64,000 nucleotides of DNA from Antarctobacter aquimaris (GTDB lineage: Bacteria; Pseudomonadota; Alphaproteobacteria; Rhodobacterales; Rhodobacteraceae): positions 62,001 through 126,000 of the forward strand of contig NZ_FXYF01000003.1 of NCBI RefSeq assembly GCF_900184945.1, read 5' to 3'. Position 1 is the stretch's first letter, and the number at the start of each line of letters is the position of its first letter. Under the pieces are notes generated by a model. It did no database searches, was not told where the DNA came from, and saw only the letters and a program-made list of their open reading frames with translations. Of this stretch, positions 30,721-39,407 are shown in pieces. Position numbers and translations under genes: made by a program.

Positions 30721-31459
30721 AGATACACCGCCCTCCATCGACTTCGAGGCAGGCGCCGGTGATCATGTCGGCCTCGTCCGAGCACAGGAACAGCGCCGCG
30801 TTGGCCAGGTCGCGCGGGGTGGAGAAGCGGCCCAGCGGGATGGTCGACAGGAACCTGGCGCGCATTTCGGGCGTGTCCTCGCCCATGAAGCTGGCCAGCA
30901 GGGGCGTTTCCCCCGCCACCGGGTTGAGCGCGTTGACGCGGATGCCGAAAGGGGCGAGTTCCACCGCCATCGCCTTGGTCGCCGTGTTCATCCAGCCCTT
31001 CGACGCATTGTACCAGTTCAACCGCGGCCGGGGCGAGATACCGGCGGTGGAGGCGATGTTGAGGATCGCCCCCGTCCCCTGCGCCTTCAGCGCCGGGACA
31101 AGGCTGCGGGCGGTCAAATAGACCGACTTGCAGTTCACCGCGAACACCCGGTCGAAGTCGTCCTCGCTGACCTCCTCCATGAAGGCGGGCAGGTGGGTGA
31201 TGCCGGCGTTGTTCACCAGGATGTCGATGCCGCCCATGTGCTCGGACGCCAGCGCGATCAGCGCCTTGACGCTGGCGCCATCGGCGACATCGGCATGGAT
31301 CGCATGGCCGCCGATCTCGCCCGCGACCTTGCGCGCGTTTTCCATGTGGATGTCGGCGACGATGACCTGCGCGCCCTCGGCGGCAAAGCGGGCGGCGATC
31401 CCGGCGCCGAAACCCGATCCGCCGCCGGTGACGATGGCGCGTTTGCCGTCCAGTCTCAT
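30719..31459 (-). CDS. SDR family oxidoreductase, 246 aa
   Basis: This classical short-chain dehydrogenase has the NAD(P) motif TGGGSGFGAGIA, NNAG at the central strand, catalytic Ser in IASTAG and the YxxxK pair in YNASKG. VADIHM after strand 2 has Asp in the specificity position, favouring NAD over NADP. Full family length. The adjacent SDR (11 bp upstream) is in the same transcript, suggesting two steps of one pathway. Substrate unknown; many roseobacter pairs of this kind act on sugars or hydroxyacids. Confidence 0.9.
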   Translation of the reverse strand: MRLDGKRAIVTGGGSGFGAGIAARFAAEGAQVIVADIHMENARKVAGEIGGHAIHADVADGASVKALIALASEHMGGIDILVNNAGITHLPAFMEEVSEDDFDRVFAVNCKSVYLTARSLVPALKAQGTGAILNIASTAGISPRPRLNWYNASKGWMNTATKAMAVELAPFGIRVNALNPVAGETPLLASFMGEDTPEMRARFLSTIPLGRFSTPRDLANAALFLCSDEADMITGACLEVDGGRCI

Positions 31460-31470
31460 GGCGATCTCCC

Positions 31471-32202
31471 TCAGTAGGTGGCGCGGCCGCCGGAGGCGTC
31501 GAACACCGATCCGGTGCTGAAACTGGCCTCCTCGGAGGCCAGCCAGCAGGCCAGCGCCGCGATCTCGTCCACCGTGCCGAAACGGCCCATCGGGATCTTG
31601 GACTTCATGAAGGCGATGAACTCGGGCGTCATCTGGTCAAAGATCGCCGTGTGCACGGCCGCCGGGGCGATGGCGTTGACGGTGATCCGGGTGTCGGCCA
31701 GTTCCTTGCCCAGCGACTTGGTGAGGCCGATCACCGCCGCCTTGGAGGCGGAATAGGCCGAGGCGTTGGGGTTGCCCTCCTTGCCGGCGACAGAGGCCAT
31801 GTTGACGATCCGGCCAAAGCCCGCGGGTCGCATCAGCGCCGCCGCCGCCCGGTTGCAGTAGAACAGCCCGTGCACGTTCAACTCGAACACCTTTTGCCAG
31901 GCCTCGGTCGGGTAGTCGATCACCGTGGAGTTCGGGCCGGTGATCCCGGCCGAGCAGACCAGCGTGTCCAGCCCCCGCATCGCGCGCTGGTCCTCTGCCA
32001 TGGCGGCGGTGACCGCATCGGCATCGGTCACGTCGATCTGGCGCAGGCGGATGCTCTCCTCGCCCTCGAAGGCGGCAAGATTGGCCTCCGACAGGTCCCA
32101 GATGGTGACGCTGGCGCCTTCGGCGGCAAGCCGTTGGGTGATCGCCGCGCCGATGCCCGAGGCACCGCCGGTGACCACCGCCTTGCGGTTCGCAAATCTC
32201 AT
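31471..32202 (-). CDS. SDR family oxidoreductase, 243 aa
   Basis: This second classical SDR has TGGASGIGAAI for cofactor binding, SAGITGPN instead of NNAG (an NNAG to CSAG change, tolerated in the family), Ser in MASVAGKEG and the YSASK catalytic pair. IWDLSE places Asp in the NAD-preferring position. It is only about 30-35% like its neighbour by eye, so the two are not a recent duplication. First gene of a two-gene minus-strand operon. Confidence 0.9.
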   Translation of the reverse strand: MRFANRKAVVTGGASGIGAAITQRLAAEGASVTIWDLSEANLAAFEGEESIRLRQIDVTDADAVTAAMAEDQRAMRGLDTLVCSAGITGPNSTVIDYPTEAWQKVFELNVHGLFYCNRAAAALMRPAGFGRIVNMASVAGKEGNPNASAYSASKAAVIGLTKSLGKELADTRITVNAIAPAAVHTAIFDQMTPEFIAFMKSKIPMGRFGTVDEIAALACWLASEEASFSTGSVFDASGGRATY

Positions 32203-32327
32203 GAAAGACCTCCCGTTTTCGGCGCCATGTTGGGCCGCCGCACCGCGAAGGTCCAGTGCCCAGAGTGCTGGTCAGCGATAATCCGGCACAGCGAGATCGG
32301 GCGGCCGCCCGTCTGCCCCCGCGCATA

Positions 32328-33254
32328 TCAGTCCAGCCGGAACATCACGTTGTAGCCATGCGACCGGGAGCCGCCGTTGGACACCTCGATCACGTATTCC
32401 CCGGATTGCCGCAGCTTGCCGCGAAACTCGCGCGAGGCGGAGTTCTGGTCGACGAGACCGCCGTTCGGGCTGACGATGCGCCACGAGAACTGCTGCGCCT
32501 TGGTCTCGACGCGGAACCGCAGCTCCTGCCCGGAGCGCACCCGCAGGACGTAGCGGCGGACCGCCCTGGACGGCAGCTCTTCCTTGAGTTCGACGGTCTT
32601 CACCCCGTGCGGAAAGCGGACAAAGGTGGTCGTGATCTGGCCGGTGCCGGGGGTTGGCGGCTTGGGCTTGTCGGCGGAGGAGCCGTCGATCTTGCCCAGG
32701 TAGCGCGCGTTGACCCAGCCGATCGAGCGCACGTCCGACACGTTGCGGACCTCGCACCAGGTCGCGGCCTCGGCGGTCTTGCACTTCAACCGGAGGACGA
32801 TGTCGCCGTTCTTCAGGGTGCCGACAACCTTGGCTTGGGTCCCGGGCGCGCTGCGCATGTTCAGCACATCGTTTGCCGGAACGCCGGTCACCAGTTGCAG
32901 CACGGAGCCGGAGGGTTTGCCAGGCGCGGGCGGCGGCGTGCCCGCGCCCGGCAGCGGATTGTCCCGCCAGCGGCCCTCGGCAAAGAAGCCCGACATCCGC
33001 TTGCCATCGCGGGCGTAGGAGCAGGAGAAATCCTCGGTGCGGCTGCGCAGGTGGATGCGGCCGATGACCAGGTGGGTTCCGTCGCTGCGCTGACCTTCGT
33101 ACTTGGTGTCGGTCGAGGCGTTGAAGTCGCGGAAATAGGCCCGGCCCGCGTCGGCGCAATCGTTGCGCATGAAGCTGGCCGATTGCGCCGAGGCGGCCGT
33201 GGCGAAGGCCAGAGCGCCCGCGACCAGGCAGAGCAGCAGTTTGGTCAGTTGCAT
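32328..33254 (-). CDS. Secreted SH3b-domain protein
   Basis: The 308-aa protein has a signal peptide (MQLTKLLLCLVAGALAFATAASA). An N-terminal ~95-residue domain with three cysteines is followed by a Pro-rich linker, a bacterial SH3 domain (about 125-195: LNMRSAPGTQAKVVGTLKNGD, then WCEVRNV, GWVNARYL), a second Pro/Lys linker and a C-terminal beta domain of about 90 residues (VLRVRSGQELRFRVET) that resembles pre-peptidase-type or carbohydrate-binding sandwiches. It is likely periplasmic and may bind peptidoglycan. Start at the Met preceding the signal peptide. Confidence 0.8.
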   Translation of the reverse strand: MQLTKLLLCLVAGALAFATAASAQSASFMRNDCADAGRAYFRDFNASTDTKYEGQRSDGTHLVIGRIHLRSRTEDFSCSYARDGKRMSGFFAEGRWRDNPLPGAGTPPPAPGKPSGSVLQLVTGVPANDVLNMRSAPGTQAKVVGTLKNGDIVLRLKCKTAEAATWCEVRNVSDVRSIGWVNARYLGKIDGSSADKPKPPTPGTGQITTTFVRFPHGVKTVELKEELPSRAVRRYVLRVRSGQELRFRVETKAQQFSWRIVSPNGGLVDQNSASREFRGKLRQSGEYVIEVSNGGSRSHGYNVMFRLD

Positions 33255-33479
33255 GGTGTCCCTTCCGCCATTGGCCCGCGGTGCTGGCGGTCCCGTCATC
33301 GGCCGGCTCCGCGGTGTCTGTTGTCCTGCCACGTCCTGCGGCGCCCGGATGCACCGGGATCGGCCGTGGCCCGATCGGCAGGACCGGGAGCCGCACCCGT
33401 TGTCAGTAATCGTACGATCCTTGTGGCAAAGCGCAAGGTGCCGCGCGTGCCTGTCGCGGGCCGCGACGCGGCGCGGAGC

Positions 33480-35195
33480 TCAGGGGTTGGCTGGGTCGGG
33501 TGTGGCCTGACCGGGCGGCCCAAGGTCCGGCAAGCGCGGCACGGCCTCCAGCAGCGCGCGGGTGTAGGGGTCTTGCGGCGCGGTGAACAGCGTCTCGGTC
33601 GGGCCCTGTTCGACGATGCGGCCCCTGCGCATGACCAGCACGCGGTCGGTCACCCCGCGCACGACCGACAGGTCATGGCTGATGAACAGGTAGGCCAGGC
33701 CATAGGCGGCGCTGAGGTCGGCGATCAGGTCGAGGATCTGCGCCCGCACCCGCACGTCCAGCGCCGAGACCGCCTCGTCGAAGACGATCAGGTCCGGCCG
33801 GATGATCAGCGCGCGGGCGATGGCCAGCCGCTGCCGCTGACCGCCGGAAAAGGCGTGGATGTGGCGCTGCGCGTCCTCGGGCTTCAGCCCGACGGCGGTC
33901 AGCGCCTCGGCGATGGCGGCCTCGCGCGCGGGGCCCTGCGGCGGGTCGGCCAGCAGGTGAAACGGCTCGGTGATCAGCCGGGCGACGCGGTGGCGCGGGT
34001 TGAAGCTGCCGTAGGGGTCCTGGAACACCACCTGGATGCGGCGGCGGACCTGCGGGTTGGGGTGGGTGGCGGTCCAGACCGGGGCATCGCCGACGGTGAT
34101 GGTGCCGGCGGCGAGCGGTGACAGGCCGAGGATCGCGCGGGTCAGCGTGGACTTGCCGCAGCCGGATTCGCCGACGAGCCCGACCCGTTCGCCGCGCGCG
34201 ATGCTCAGGCTGACATCCTCGACGGCGGTAAAGCGGGGCGCGGCGGCAAAGGGGTGCGGGCGCGGCAGCCGGTAGGTGCAGGTGACGCCGCGCGCCTCGA
34301 GCAGGGCGCCGGTGTCGCGGCGCGGCGGCAGGTGCGGGCGGTGGCGCGAGGCGTCGAACAGCGCCCGGGTGTAGGGGTGGTGGCGGGTGCGCAAGAGTTC
34401 GGCGGTGGGGGCGCTTTCCACGACCTTGCCGGATTGCATGACGGCGATGCAGTCGGCCATGCCCGCCACCACGGCCAGGTCGTGGGTGATCATCATCAGC
34501 GCCATGCCTTCGGTCCGCGCGAGGTCGCGCAGCAGGTCGAGGATGCGCGCCTGCGTGGTGACGTCCAGCGCGGTGGTCGGCTCGTCCGCGATCAGCAGGC
34601 GGGGGCGCAGGGCGATGGCCATGGCGATGCCGACGCGCTGGCGCTGGCCGCCCGACAGTTCGTGCGGGTAGCGGGTCAGCGGCAGGTCGTAGCCGCAACG
34701 GTGCAGCGCGGCGCGGGCAAGCGCGGTGGCCTCGGTGCGGGGCAGGCGGCGGTGCTGGCGCAGCGTTTCCATCACCTGCCGGCCGATGGTCTGCACCGGG
34801 TTGAGCGCGGTCATCGGCTCCTGGAAGACCATGCCGATGTCCTGGCCGCGGATCTCGCAGAGCTGGCGTTCGGACAGGGACAGCAGGTCGGTGCCGTTCA
34901 GGGCGATGCGCCCGGTGGCGTGGGCGCCTTGTGGCAGGAGGCCCATGGTGGCCAGCGCGGTCATCGACTTGCCGGAGCCGGATTCGCCGGTCAGGGCGAG
35001 GATCTCGCCGGGCTGGAGATTCAGCGAGACCGCGTCGAGCAGGCGCTTGCCGAAGATCTCGACGGTCAGGTCGTCGATCCGGAGCAGCGGTTTCGGATCG
35101 CCTGCGGCGATCCGACCGGCCGGGGGCTCTGCCCCCGGACCCCCGGGATATTTGTGGCCAGAAGAAACTGCGGGTGGTCCCGGCGGGGCGGTCAT
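33480..35195 (-). CDS. Fused dipeptide/oligopeptide ABC transporter ATPase (DppD-DppF type)
   Basis: This 571-aa protein carries two complete ATPase domains. The first has GESGSGKSM, LSGGQRQRVG and LLIADEPTTALD. The second has GESGCGKST, FSGGQRQRLA and LIVFDEAVSALD, each followed by an H-switch (ITHDLAV, ISHDLSV). The Dpp/Opp C-terminal extension PYTRALL occurs twice. It powers peptide-type uptake with the two permeases upstream. Odd feature: residues 10-33 are encoded by a dispersed repeat (copy C), and no alternative start lies between the repeat and the conserved LLRIDDLTVEI. Confidence 0.93.
   Translation of the reverse strand: MTAPPGPPAVSSGHKYPGGPGAEPPAGRIAAGDPKPLLRIDDLTVEIFGKRLLDAVSLNLQPGEILALTGESGSGKSMTALATMGLLPQGAHATGRIALNGTDLLSLSERQLCEIRGQDIGMVFQEPMTALNPVQTIGRQVMETLRQHRRLPRTEATALARAALHRCGYDLPLTRYPHELSGGQRQRVGIAMAIALRPRLLIADEPTTALDVTTQARILDLLRDLARTEGMALMMITHDLAVVAGMADCIAVMQSGKVVESAPTAELLRTRHHPYTRALFDASRHRPHLPPRRDTGALLEARGVTCTYRLPRPHPFAAAPRFTAVEDVSLSIARGERVGLVGESGCGKSTLTRAILGLSPLAAGTITVGDAPVWTATHPNPQVRRRIQVVFQDPYGSFNPRHRVARLITEPFHLLADPPQGPAREAAIAEALTAVGLKPEDAQRHIHAFSGGQRQRLAIARALIIRPDLIVFDEAVSALDVRVRAQILDLIADLSAAYGLAYLFISHDLSVVRGVTDRVLVMRRGRIVEQGPTETLFTAPQDPYTRALLEAVPRLPDLGPPGQATPDPANP
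35111..35170 (+). repeat. Dispersed GC-rich repeat, copy C, inside a coding sequence
   Basis: GGGGGCTCTGCCCCC hairpin, then GGACCCCCGGGATATTTG and GGCCAGAAGAAACTG. This is the best-preserved copy in the window. It lies within the 5' end of the ABC ATPase gene and is read through in frame on the minus strand. Confidence 0.75.
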
Positions 35196-36007
35196 GCGCG
35201 CAGCACCTTGAGGCGCGGGTCGAAATGGTCGCGCAGCCCGTCGCCCAGCAGGTTCAGGCCCAGCACCATCAGCACGATGGTGAGGCCGGGGATGAGGGCG
35301 ACGTGGGGGGCAATGCCGACCAGGGTCTGCGCATCGGCCAGCATCCGGCCCCAGGAGGGCGTGGGCGGCTGCGCGCCGAGGCCGACGTAGCTGAGGCCCG
35401 CCTCGGCCAGGATACCGAGCGAGAACTGGATGGTGCCCTGCACGATCAGCAGGTTGGCGATGTTGGGCAGCACGTGTTCGGCGCTGATGCGGGCGCGGGT
35501 CTTGCCGGCGGTGCGGGCGGCGAGGATGAAGTCGCGCGTCCAGAGACTGAGGGCGGCGCCGCGCGTCAGGCGGGCGAAGACCGGCACGTTGAAGATGCCG
35601 ATGGCGAGGATGGCGTTGACCGCGCCGGGGCCGAAAACGGCGGTGATCAGGATGGCGATCACCAGGCTGGGAAAGGCGAACACGAGGTCGGCGCTGCGCG
35701 AGATGACCTCGTCCAGCCAGCTGCCGCGGGTGGCGGCGGCGGCGAGGCCCAGCGGCACGCCGAGGCACAGGCCGATGCCCACGGCGATCAGCGCCACCGC
35801 GATGGAGGTGCGCGCGCCCACCATCAGCATCGACAGGATGTCGCGGCCGAGGTGGTCGGTGCCCAGCAGGTGCGCAGCACTGGGCGGCTGGAGCTTTGCC
35901 GGGATGTTCAGCGTGGTCACCTCGCCGGGTGTCCAGACGAAGGACAGCAAAGCGGCGGCCAGGAACAGCGTGGTGAGCGCGCCGCCCAGGATCAGTGTCC
36001 GCTTCAT
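35192..36007 (-). CDS. Dipeptide/oligopeptide ABC transporter permease (DppC type)
   Basis: This 271-aa permease has an N-terminal TM anchor, a short periplasmic segment with HLLGTDHLGRDILSML (the DppC/OppC signature), a five-TM core and the EAA loop EHVLPNIANLLIVQ. It overlaps the ATPase start (ATGA) and the DppB-type gene (ATGA), so all three are coupled. Confidence 0.92.
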   Translation of the reverse strand: MKRTLILGGALTTLFLAAALLSFVWTPGEVTTLNIPAKLQPPSAAHLLGTDHLGRDILSMLMVGARTSIAVALIAVGIGLCLGVPLGLAAAATRGSWLDEVISRSADLVFAFPSLVIAILITAVFGPGAVNAILAIGIFNVPVFARLTRGAALSLWTRDFILAARTAGKTRARISAEHVLPNIANLLIVQGTIQFSLGILAEAGLSYVGLGAQPPTPSWGRMLADAQTLVGIAPHVALIPGLTIVLMVLGLNLLGDGLRDHFDPRLKVLRA

Positions 36008-36945
36008 CCGTGCCGCAGCCTGGGATCGGCCAGCGCGTAGGCGAGGTCGGTAAGGAAGTTGACCAGGATCACCGCGAAGACCAGCAGCATGACCACGCTT
36101 TCCACCACGATCAGGTCGCGCTGCGAGATGGCCTGAAAGATCAGTCGCCCGAGGCCGGGCAGGTAAAACACCTGCTCGATGATGATGCCGCCCGCCAGCA
36201 GGAAGGAGAATTGCAGCCCGAGGATCGTCAGCACCGGGATCAGCGCGTTGCGCAGCCCGTGCCGCCAGAGTGTCTGCGCCCGGCTCAGCCCCTTGGCGCG
36301 GGCGGTGCGGATGTAATCCTCGGTCAGGGCGTCGGTCAGGGTGGAGCGCAGCACGCGCGCCAGGATCGCCCCCTGCGGCAGCGCCAGGGCTATGGCGGGC
36401 AGGGTCAGCGCACGCATCGCCTGCACGGGGTCGTCCCAGCCGGGAAAGCCGCCCGAGGGGAAGACCCGCCAGGTGATCGCGAAGAGCAGCACCAGCAGCA
36501 TGGCGAACCAGAAGTTCGGGATCGCCACGCCCAGCTGCGAAAAGCTCATCACCGCCAGGTCCGGCGCGCGGCCGCGGTAGGCCGCGCCGAGGATGCCCGC
36601 AGGCAGTGCCAGCAGCACGGCCAGCGTCAGCGCGTAGAGCGCCAGCGGCAGCGAGATCCAGAGCCGGTCCGCCACCATCCCGGCCACCGGGGTGCGGTAG
36701 GTGTAGGACAGGCCGAAATCGCCGGTCAGCATGCCGCCGACCCAGGACAGGTAGCGCTGCGCTTTCGGCTGGTCGAGGCCCAGTTCGCTGCGCAACGCGG
36801 CCAGCGTTTCGGGCTGCGCGTTGATCCCCAGCATGTAGCTGGCCGGGTCGCCGGGGGCGATCTCGACCACGGCAAAGATCACCGCCGAGGCGACGGCGAG
36901 GCTGACGACCAGCGAGATCAGGCGACGGGTGAGATAGGCCAGCAT
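36004..36945 (-). CDS. Dipeptide/oligopeptide ABC transporter permease (DppB type)
   Basis: The 313-aa protein has the DppB start MLAYLTRRLISLVVSLAVAS, six predicted TM segments and the EAA-like motif WRHGLRNALIPVLTIL. The GDFGLSYTYRTPV periplasmic segment is typical of the family. Start at 36945 fits the family; the longer frame upstream duplicates the hydrolase coding region in another frame. Confidence 0.92.
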   Translation of the reverse strand: MLAYLTRRLISLVVSLAVASAVIFAVVEIAPGDPASYMLGINAQPETLAALRSELGLDQPKAQRYLSWVGGMLTGDFGLSYTYRTPVAGMVADRLWISLPLALYALTLAVLLALPAGILGAAYRGRAPDLAVMSFSQLGVAIPNFWFAMLLVLLFAITWRVFPSGGFPGWDDPVQAMRALTLPAIALALPQGAILARVLRSTLTDALTEDYIRTARAKGLSRAQTLWRHGLRNALIPVLTILGLQFSFLLAGGIIIEQVFYLPGLGRLIFQAISQRDLIVVESVVMLLVFAVILVNFLTDLAYALADPRLRHG

Positions 36946-36985
36946 GGCGCGCAGCCTATGGGGGGCGAAGGGGGGCGTCCAGTGC

Positions 36986-37870
36986 TCAGACGGAGAGGAA
37001 GCCGCGCAGCGCGCGCACCGTGGCCCCGGGCGACTGGTCGATGAAGAAATGCCCGCCGGGGATCGCCTCGGCGCGCATGTCCGACAGCCGGTCGGCCCAG
37101 GTGGCGGGCACGTCGTAGGCGCGCGCCATCGCGCCGACCGCGCCGTAGAGCACCAGCGCCGGGCAGGTGACGCGGCGGGCGAGGTCCTCCGCGTCGTGGT
37201 GGACGTCGATCTCGATCGCGGCGCGGTAGTCGTCGCACATGGCGCGGCGACAGTCGGGGTCGCCCCAGGCGGCGCGGTAGGCGGCCAGTTGTGCGGGTTT
37301 GAAATCGTCCAGTGTGGCCTTGCCAAAGCCCAGCAGGCAGGACGTGTAATAGGCCTCCGGGTCGGCGGCGATCATGCGTTCGGGGAACGGCTCGGGCTGG
37401 GCCATGTAGAACCAGTGGTAATAGGCCCTGGCCACCGAGTAGGTGAGTTGGGTCAGCAAGAGGTGGGTGGGCACGATGTCCATCACCGTCAGGCTGAGCA
37501 CCGCCTCGGGCGCGTCCAGCGCCAGCCGGTGCGCGGTGCGTGCGCCGCGGTCATGCCCCGCCAGGTGAAACCGGTCAAAGCCGAGGCCCTGCATCAGCGC
37601 AAGCATGTCCCGCGCCATGGCGCGAAAGCTGTAGTTCTCAACGCCGCTCGGCTTGGCGCTTTCGCCGTAGCCGCGCAGGTCCGGGCAGATCACGGTGAAA
37701 TAGCGCGCAAGCTCGGGCGCGACCTCGGCCCACATGGCGCGGGTCTGGGGAAAGCCGTGCAGCAGTAGCAGCGGTGGACCGGAGCCGCCGTGCTCATAGG
37801 CAATGCCGATGCCGTCCGGCGCGGCGCGGGCGGGGGTGAAGCCGGGGATGTCGTTGCGGGGGATGCTCAT
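36986..37870 (-). CDS. Alpha/beta hydrolase, fluoroacetate (haloacetate) dehalogenase-like
   Basis: This 294-aa hydrolase aligns by eye along its whole length with fluoroacetate dehalogenases. Expected residues are all present: nucleophile Asp107 in GHDRGAR, carboxylate-binding Arg108 and Arg111, acid Asp131 (VMDIVPT), halide-site His152 and Trp153 (YYHWFY), Tyr215 (DDYRAA), and general-base His274 (PGGHFF). The oxyanion motif is HGFPQ. It would split C-halogen bonds in short haloacids in the cytoplasm. It sits between the ABC permease and ClpP-like genes with an ATGA overlap, an odd place for a detoxification enzyme. Confidence 0.82.
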   Translation of the reverse strand: MSIPRNDIPGFTPARAAPDGIGIAYEHGGSGPPLLLLHGFPQTRAMWAEVAPELARYFTVICPDLRGYGESAKPSGVENYSFRAMARDMLALMQGLGFDRFHLAGHDRGARTAHRLALDAPEAVLSLTVMDIVPTHLLLTQLTYSVARAYYHWFYMAQPEPFPERMIAADPEAYYTSCLLGFGKATLDDFKPAQLAAYRAAWGDPDCRRAMCDDYRAAIEIDVHHDAEDLARRVTCPALVLYGAVGAMARAYDVPATWADRLSDMRAEAIPGGHFFIDQSPGATVRALRGFLSV

Positions 37871-39273
37871 GGGGCGGTCACGCAGATCACCTGGTCCTGC
37901 GCCGCGATCCGCAGGCAGGTGCCGTCCTCGCCCTTCGGCGCGGCCTCGGCCCCGTCCACGCGGTAGATGTCCGGCGCCTCGTCGACGCCAAAGGTGGGGC
38001 GGGTCGAAATCTCGATCGTGCCGGGCGCGCCGTCCGGCCAGTGCAGGCTGTGCCGCGCGAACTTGCGGTCGCCCCGCTGGAAGATGTCGATCGCCTGCAT
38101 GCAGCTGTCGCTGCGCAGCACCTTGCCCGATCCGTCGTGCAGCGTGCAGCGCGCCTCGCGCAGCACATCCGCCGCGATGCCGCTGCGTTCCAGGGCGCGG
38201 AACTCGGTCAGCGGGTGATAGCGGGCATGGTCGGGTAGGGGCACAAGGGTATCGTCCTCGCAGTCGCCGACCGAATGGTTGTGGTAGGCGTCGCGTCCGC
38301 AGACCGCCACCGCGCCGCTGTCGATCCTGACTCGGCACTCCACCGGCAGGTCCCAGTAGCGAAAGCCGTAGACCACGCCCTGCGCCAGTTCCTCGGGGTC
38401 GTACTCGGGCAGCAGCCGGTACTGCGCCGTCGTGCTGAGCGGGCGCAGCCGGAACACCGCCTGCGTCATGAAGTTGTTGTCGCTCCGGTCGAAAATCTCG
38501 GACGGGCGGCGGAACCCGCGCATCAAGCCGTTTTCGCAGACCATCTGGCGCTGCGTGGCGACGGGGGGCAGGTGCTGAGGCACACCCTCCAGTCCGATCT
38601 CCCAGCTCAGCGCCTGTTCGATGGTGGTGATGTGGAACAGCGCGTCCGGCGGCGTGTCCAGCATCGCCTCGAACAGGCCGGGATGGATCATGCCGCCGGT
38701 TTCGAAGGGTCTCTGGGCATTGGCCAGCCGGAGAAACGTCAGGATGCCGTTCACACCCTGCTGGTAGGCCTGCCGAAGTTCGGGCGCCTCGGCGTGGCGC
38801 GTATCGTCGGTGCTGAAGGAGGGGCTCTGAAAGGCCAGGTCGCCGCCGACATGCAGGGTGCGGGTCTGCTCGACCGTGGTCGGGCCGGAATGCCGGTTGC
38901 CCATCATGAAGACGATGGCACAGACCGAATGGCAGATGGCGCCGTCGCCGATGCGGGTCTGGAGGCCGGTGTCGTAGACGAACCGCGCGATCTTGCCGCC
39001 TTCGGCCAGGTTGCCGCCGGGGCTGTTCAGGCAGAGCGTCGGCTCCCAGTAGCGGCCGTCCTTGCGCCAGAGGTCGGGATCGGAGCGAAACGCCGCCAGT
39101 TTGTCGACATCGCCCGCCTCGATGGGGCCGTCCAGGGCAAAGTCGCAGGGCTCTGCTCCCGCCGTGACGTTGGCGGCCGTGGCGGGCAGCGCCAGTCCTG
39201 CGCAGAGAAGACAGGAGTAAAGCAGGCCCGACAGAAGCCGGGGCAGGGGAAAGGTGAAAACCGTCCAGGCCAT
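37867..39273 (-). CDS. Secreted ClpP/crotonase-fold protein, possible serine protease
   Basis: The 468-aa protein has an N-terminal signal sequence ending ALPATAA. Residues about 75-130 resemble the ClpP fold: LCLNSPGGNLAEGG, the SPGG glycine loop that forms the oxyanion hole, then CHSVCAIVFMMG, where the Ser between cysteines sits in the nucleophile position. Similar periplasmic proteins occur in Rhodobacteraceae as unannotated ORFs. The remaining 300 residues hold about eight cysteines and no motif I recognise. The gene overlaps the hydrolase start (ATGA). Protease activity is inferred from the fold only. Confidence 0.7.
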   Translation of the reverse strand: MAWTVFTFPLPRLLSGLLYSCLLCAGLALPATAANVTAGAEPCDFALDGPIEAGDVDKLAAFRSDPDLWRKDGRYWEPTLCLNSPGGNLAEGGKIARFVYDTGLQTRIGDGAICHSVCAIVFMMGNRHSGPTTVEQTRTLHVGGDLAFQSPSFSTDDTRHAEAPELRQAYQQGVNGILTFLRLANAQRPFETGGMIHPGLFEAMLDTPPDALFHITTIEQALSWEIGLEGVPQHLPPVATQRQMVCENGLMRGFRRPSEIFDRSDNNFMTQAVFRLRPLSTTAQYRLLPEYDPEELAQGVVYGFRYWDLPVECRVRIDSGAVAVCGRDAYHNHSVGDCEDDTLVPLPDHARYHPLTEFRALERSGIAADVLREARCTLHDGSGKVLRSDSCMQAIDIFQRGDRKFARHSLHWPDGAPGTIEISTRPTFGVDEAPDIYRVDGAEAAPKGEDGTCLRIAAQDQVICVTAP

Positions 39274-39351
39274 GGCGCAATGATCCCTTTGTTGTCCAAT
39301 GGGGGCAGGCTAGCACGCCCTTCCGCATCCGGGATAGCCAGCCAGCAGCCC

Positions 39352-39388
39352 AAGGAAAACGGCCCCTCCCGCGCGGGAAGGGGCCGTT
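39352..39388 (-). terminator. Rho-independent terminator after the substrate-binding protein gene
   Basis: AACGGCCCCT at 39358-39367 pairs with AGGGGCCGTT at 39379-39388, with an inner CCCGCGCGGG. On the minus strand the stem is followed by TTTTCCTTGG. It lies 19 bp after the gene and may also reduce expression of the downstream operon genes. Confidence 0.75.
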
Positions 39389-39407
39389 CGCATGCCTGAG
39401 CGGCGGG

